From JBFGWM01 sp041588495 (GTDB lineage: Bacteria; Pseudomonadota; Gammaproteobacteria; Pseudomonadales; JBFGWM01), in contig JBFGWM010000105.1 in NCBI GenBank assembly GCA_041588495.1, forward strand, positions 1 to 9,113: a stretch of DNA of 9,113 nucleotides, read 5' to 3'. Shown piece by piece: positions 6,277-9,113 of this stretch (position 1 is the stretch's first letter; every line of letters begins with the position of its first letter). The position numbers and the translations under genes are program-made. The notes under the pieces were generated by a model. The model was not told the DNA's origin, made no database searches, and saw nothing but the letters and a program-made list of their open reading frames with translations.

Positions 6277-7995
6277 ATGTTCGAGGCCGGCTGGTGTCGC
6301 CGCGAAATCCAGATTGCACCACGAGGGTACGCCATGCACGGTTATGGTGCCTGGCAGCACCGGGCGCGCGCCGCGCAAACGGCGCTGTATGCACGCGCCA
6401 TCGTCCTGCGCGATTCCGGCGGACGCGAACTCGTGTTCTGCTGCCTGGACCTCGGCTATGTCACCCATGCCATGCGCGCCGAATCCTGCACCAGGATCGC
6501 GAAGGCGGTCGGACCGGATTTCGACGAGGAGCGCTTCGTGCTGACCTGCACCCATACCCACTCGGGGCCGGGCGGCTGCGCGCACGAAGCGCTGTACAAC
6601 GTGGTGACCCCCGGCTTCCGGCCGGATCACCTCGAGGCGGTCGTCACCGCCATCGCCGACGCCGTGCTCACCGCGCGGGAGCACACCGCGCCGGTGGAAG
6701 TCGGACTCTCATGCGGCAGCTTCGAGGCCGATGTTCCGGTGGCCTGGAACCGCTCCCTGCGCGCTTACAATCGCAACCCCGAAGTCGAACCGCGCTCTGT
6801 GGGAGAGACCCATCTCGCCCTGGACCGGGAGATGGCCGTTCTCGGTCTGTACCGCGGTGGCAGACCCCAGGCGCTGATCTCGCTGTTCGGAGTTCACGCG
6901 ACCTGCCTCGGCAATAGCCTCGACCGCCACGACGGCGACAACAAGGGTTACGCGGCGACATTCGCCGAGGAACATCTGCGGTCCGATGGCGCCACCGATC
7001 CGGTGGCAATCTTTGCCCAGGCCACGGCCGGTGACGTGTCACCCCATTACCACGGGCCGGGAGACATCGCCCGCCGCCGCCGGCTGCGCGGGGAGAAAGA
7101 GTATGCCTACGCGCGCCGCAACGGGGAGTTGCAATGCGAACTCGCCCTGGCCTGCCTGGGCAAGCCGCAACGCACGGTGCTCAGCGGGGGCCTCGATGGC
7201 GTCCTCAGCTACGTCGATCTCACTCACCGGAGGGCCGACCCGCGATTTGCGGACGGCGAGGCCGAAGCGCACACCAGTGACGCCTGTCACGGCGTGGCGT
7301 TTTTCGCCGGAACACCGGTGGACGGACCGGGAATGCCCGCGGCCGTTGTCGGAATCGCGGCACGCGCAGCGCGCCTGGTGAAGACCCTGCGCCTGCGCCG
7401 CCGCGGCACCCCGGAGCACGCGTACTATCGCGACCTTTATGCCTCCCAGGGGCCCAAGGACATCCTGCTGGAGGCGTCCCGCAAGCGCATACTCGGCCAG
7501 GAGTTGGCGCGCTTCCTGCTTCCCGGGTTCGTCGATCCTCTGGTGGCCGAACTCAAGCGCCAGGCCGGGATCGGCGCGATCCGCAAGAGCGCGCTCGTGC
7601 CCACGGTCCTGCCCCTGCAGGTGGTGCGGATCGGCCAACTGGCGATCGCCTGCTGCCCCGGCGAGTTCACCACCGTGGCGGGGCAAAGGCTGGCGCAGGC
7701 CATCGCGTCGGAAACCGATGACCCATCCATCGGGCGCTTACTGGTCTGCACCTACTGCAACGATTACATGGGGTACGTGACGACCCGCGAGGAATACCAG
7801 GAGCAGGCCTACGAGGGCGGGCACACCATCTTCGGACAATGGACCCTGGCCGCCTTCCAGACCTGCTTCGCCCGCCTCTCGCGCGAGCTGCTCAAACCGG
7901 AACCGGACCGCGATCACGACCGCACGACACGACCGCCGGCTCCACCCGCGGAGGAACTCGCCCTGCGCAGCGACCTGCCGGTTCCGAAACGCTAG
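6277..7995 (+). CDS. Neutral/alkaline ceramidase family amidohydrolase, predicted cytoplasmic
   Basis: This 572-aa protein belongs to the neutral ceramidase family (zinc amidases that cut the N-acyl bond of ceramide to sphingosine and fatty acid). Motifs in order: MHGYG at 20-24; CTHTHSGPGG at 91-100 with H93 and H95; FGVHAT with H207; GDNKGYA; GDVSPH at 252-257 with S255 at the position of the catalytic serine; DGPG at 349-352; PGEFT with E463; and YVTTREEY at 500-507 with Y500, then YEGGHTIFGQWTLAAFQ. The E463-Y500 spacing of 37 equals that of the zinc ligands E411 and Y448 in the Pseudomonas aeruginosa enzyme, so the metal site looks complete. Unusual points: there is no signal peptide, and an in-frame TAG at 6247-6249 leaves no room for one. 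The protein ends in a short Pro-rich tail instead of the C-terminal domain of secreted members. A basic stretch about 365-440 looks extended. The substrate is unknown; few bacteria make sphingolipids, so another N-acyl lipid is possible. It stands alone, transcribed away from the signalling cluster. Confidence 0.9.
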   Translation: MFEAGWCRREIQIAPRGYAMHGYGAWQHRARAAQTALYARAIVLRDSGGRELVFCCLDLGYVTHAMRAESCTRIAKAVGPDFDEERFVLTCTHTHSGPGGCAHEALYNVVTPGFRPDHLEAVVTAIADAVLTAREHTAPVEVGLSCGSFEADVPVAWNRSLRAYNRNPEVEPRSVGETHLALDREMAVLGLYRGGRPQALISLFGVHATCLGNSLDRHDGDNKGYAATFAEEHLRSDGATDPVAIFAQATAGDVSPHYHGPGDIARRRRLRGEKEYAYARRNGELQCELALACLGKPQRTVLSGGLDGVLSYVDLTHRRADPRFADGEAEAHTSDACHGVAFFAGTPVDGPGMPAAVVGIAARAARLVKTLRLRRRGTPEHAYYRDLYASQGPKDILLEASRKRILGQELARFLLPGFVDPLVAELKRQAGIGAIRKSALVPTVLPLQVVRIGQLAIACCPGEFTTVAGQRLAQAIASETDDPSIGRLLVCTYCNDYMGYVTTREEYQEQAYEGGHTIFGQWTLAAFQTCFARLSRELLKPEPDRDHDRTTRPPAPPAEELALRSDLPVPKR

Positions 7996-8000
7996 GCGGA

Positions 8001-8017
8001 CGACCTCTCAGAGGTTG
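8001..8017. other. Short inverted repeat at the convergent gene junction
   Basis: CGACCTCT and AGAGGTTG flank a single C at 8009, so a short stem of about seven pairs (one of them G-T) with a three-base loop can form. It spans the stop codon of the chemoreceptor gene and lies 5 bp past the stop of the ceramidase-family gene. There is no T-run on either side, so evidence for a terminator is weak. The gap between the two genes is only 12 bp. Confidence 0.25.
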
Positions 8018-9113
8018 AAGCTCTCCATCTGGCCGCGCAACTCCATGGAGAGCGCCTCCAGGCGCTCGCAAAGCTCGGCGCAGCGGGACACGTCATCGGC
8101 GGTCAACCGCGCGATGTCGGCGATTTCCTTCAGGTTGGCGTTGATATCCGCAGCCGCGGTGTTCTGCTCCTCGGTCGCGCCCGCGATCTGGCGGTTCATG
8201 CCCGAGATGTTGACCACCTTTTCGGCAATGCTCTGCAGCGAGTCTCCGGCGGCACGCACGGAAGCGACGCTCGACTCGGTCTTCACGCTGCCCTCACGAA
8301 TGGCGTCCACGGCGACCCTGGCGCTCTCCTCCAGGCGCACGATCATCGCATTGATCTCCTCGGTGGACTGCGCGGTGCGCTGGGCCAGGGTACGCACCTC
8401 GTCGGCAACAACGGCAAATCCGCGACCCTGCTCGCCGGCCCGCGCGGCCTCGATCGCGGCATTCAGGGCCAGCAGGTTGGTCTGCTCCGAGATGCCCTTG
8501 ATGACCTCCAGGAGACTGGTGATCGAGCCGATGTCCGCGGCGAGGCTGTCCACCGAGGTGACCGCGGTTTCCATGGCGCCGTCCAGTGACTGGATATCGG
8601 CCACCGAACTCGCCACCACCTGCTGACCCGCGTCGCACTCCGCCTTGGCGGAGGCCGACGCCTCGGCGGCCCCCCCGGCATTGCCGGCGATCTCCTCGAC
8701 CCGCGAACACATGTCGTTCACCGCGTTCGCCACGGTTCCGGAGCGTTCCTGCTGGGTCACGGTGCGCTCGCTGGTTGCGTCCACGAGGCGGATCACCTCG
8801 CGGCTGGTCGTATCCAGGTTCTCGGCAGAGTCCACGATGCGCCTGCACAGTTCCTGCAACTTGTCGACGAACCCGTTGAAACCCCGGGCCAGATCGCCCA
8901 GTTCATCCTTGCGATGTTCCGGAAGGCGCACGGTGAGGTCTCCACCGCGGTCGCTGATATTGAGGAGCGCCACGGTCACGCTGTCGATCGGATTGAAGAT
9001 GCGCCGCGACAGCCAGCGGATGAAAAAGACAAACACCACTGCGACCAGGACCGCGATCCCCACGGTGGTTCGGGTGGTGCGCTGCAAACCCCGGTAAAGC
9101 TCGTCGGCGGGAA
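8008..9113 (-). CDS. Methyl-accepting chemotaxis protein, C-terminal part (TM2-HAMP-signalling domain), cut by window edge
   Basis: The frame is open from the right edge to TGA at 8010-8008, about 367 residues. A TTG at 9087 is not the start: the frame continues through PADELYRG to the edge, so the ligand-binding domain and first membrane helix lie outside. Numbering from that TTG codon, residues about 9-26 form a hydrophobic helix (second membrane segment). A HAMP domain follows at about 27-82, with NPID and DELGDLARGFN. The MCP signalling domain fills the rest. Its hairpin tip at about 200-236 (SEQTNLLALNAAIEAARAGE, then GRGFAVVADEVRTLAQR) is the near-invariant contact site for CheA and CheW. 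The protein ends ESFNL with no CheR-binding pentapeptide. It is an inner-membrane chemoreceptor feeding a chemotaxis or related kinase array; the ligand cannot be told. It is convergent with the ceramidase-family gene, 12 bp apart. No che genes are in view. Confidence 0.95.
   Translation of the reverse strand, partial: PADELYRGLQRTTRTTVGIAVLVAVVFVFFIRWLSRRIFNPIDSVTVALLNISDRGGDLTVRLPEHRKDELGDLARGFNGFVDKLQELCRRIVDSAENLDTTSREVIRLVDATSERTVTQQERSGTVANAVNDMCSRVEEIAGNAGGAAEASASAKAECDAGQQVVASSVADIQSLDGAMETAVTSVDSLAADIGSITSLLEVIKGISEQTNLLALNAAIEAARAGEQGRGFAVVADEVRTLAQRTAQSTEEINAMIVRLEESARVAVDAIREGSVKTESSVASVRAAGDSLQSIAEKVVNISGMNRQIAGATEEQNTAAADINANLKEIADIARLTADDVSRCAELCERLEALSMELRGQMESFNL

Noticed and set aside
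6078..6917. 279-codon plus-strand frame starting in the AT-rich island
   Set aside because: Most of it runs out of frame through the ceramidase-family gene, giving an Arg-rich product. Its Leu/Phe-rich beginning merely reflects AT-rich DNA.

Overview
This is a GC-rich window. Its strong G/C bias at codon third positions, its gene families and the extra GTG/TTG starts suggest a proteobacterial chromosome, most likely an environmental gammaproteobacterium. That placement is inference; no 16S or other marker gene is present. No tRNA, rRNA, CRISPR array or insertion sequence was seen.

Layout, left to right. (a) 1-602, minus strand: the N-terminal 200 residues of a cryptochrome/photolyase-related protein of the PhrB (FeS-BCP) type, running off the left edge. 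(b) 603-873: a gap with a weak, frame-broken, coding-like stretch on the plus strand. (c) 874-6018, minus strand: a signalling cluster. In transcription order it has a possible 71-aa leader ORF, a protein with a degenerate N-terminal receiver, a helical middle and a normal C-terminal receiver, a receiver-EAL cyclic-di-GMP phosphodiesterase, and an 810-aa soluble hybrid histidine kinase (REC-HisKA-HATPase-pseudoREC-REC-HPt). (d) 6019-6276: a divergent intergenic region with a sharply AT-rich core (19 G/C in the 90 bases 6061-6150), the best place for promoters in both directions. (e) 6277-7995, plus strand: a neutral-ceramidase-family amidohydrolase with complete catalytic motifs but no signal peptide. 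(f) 8008-9113, minus strand: the C-terminal part (TM2, HAMP, signalling domain) of a methyl-accepting chemotaxis protein, convergent with the ceramidase gene and cut by the right edge.

How the genes may work together: the three large signalling genes lie on one strand with gaps of 76 and 69 bp, so they are probably co-transcribed. None has a DNA-binding output. The only enzymatic output is the EAL domain, so the simplest model is a multistep phosphorelay that ends in c-di-GMP hydrolysis. The kinase has no sensor or membrane segment, so its input must come through its N-terminal receiver or a partner. The dual-receiver protein could be a phosphate acceptor or scaffold in the same relay. The ceramidase homologue, the photolyase and the chemoreceptor are neighbours with no evident functional tie to the relay.
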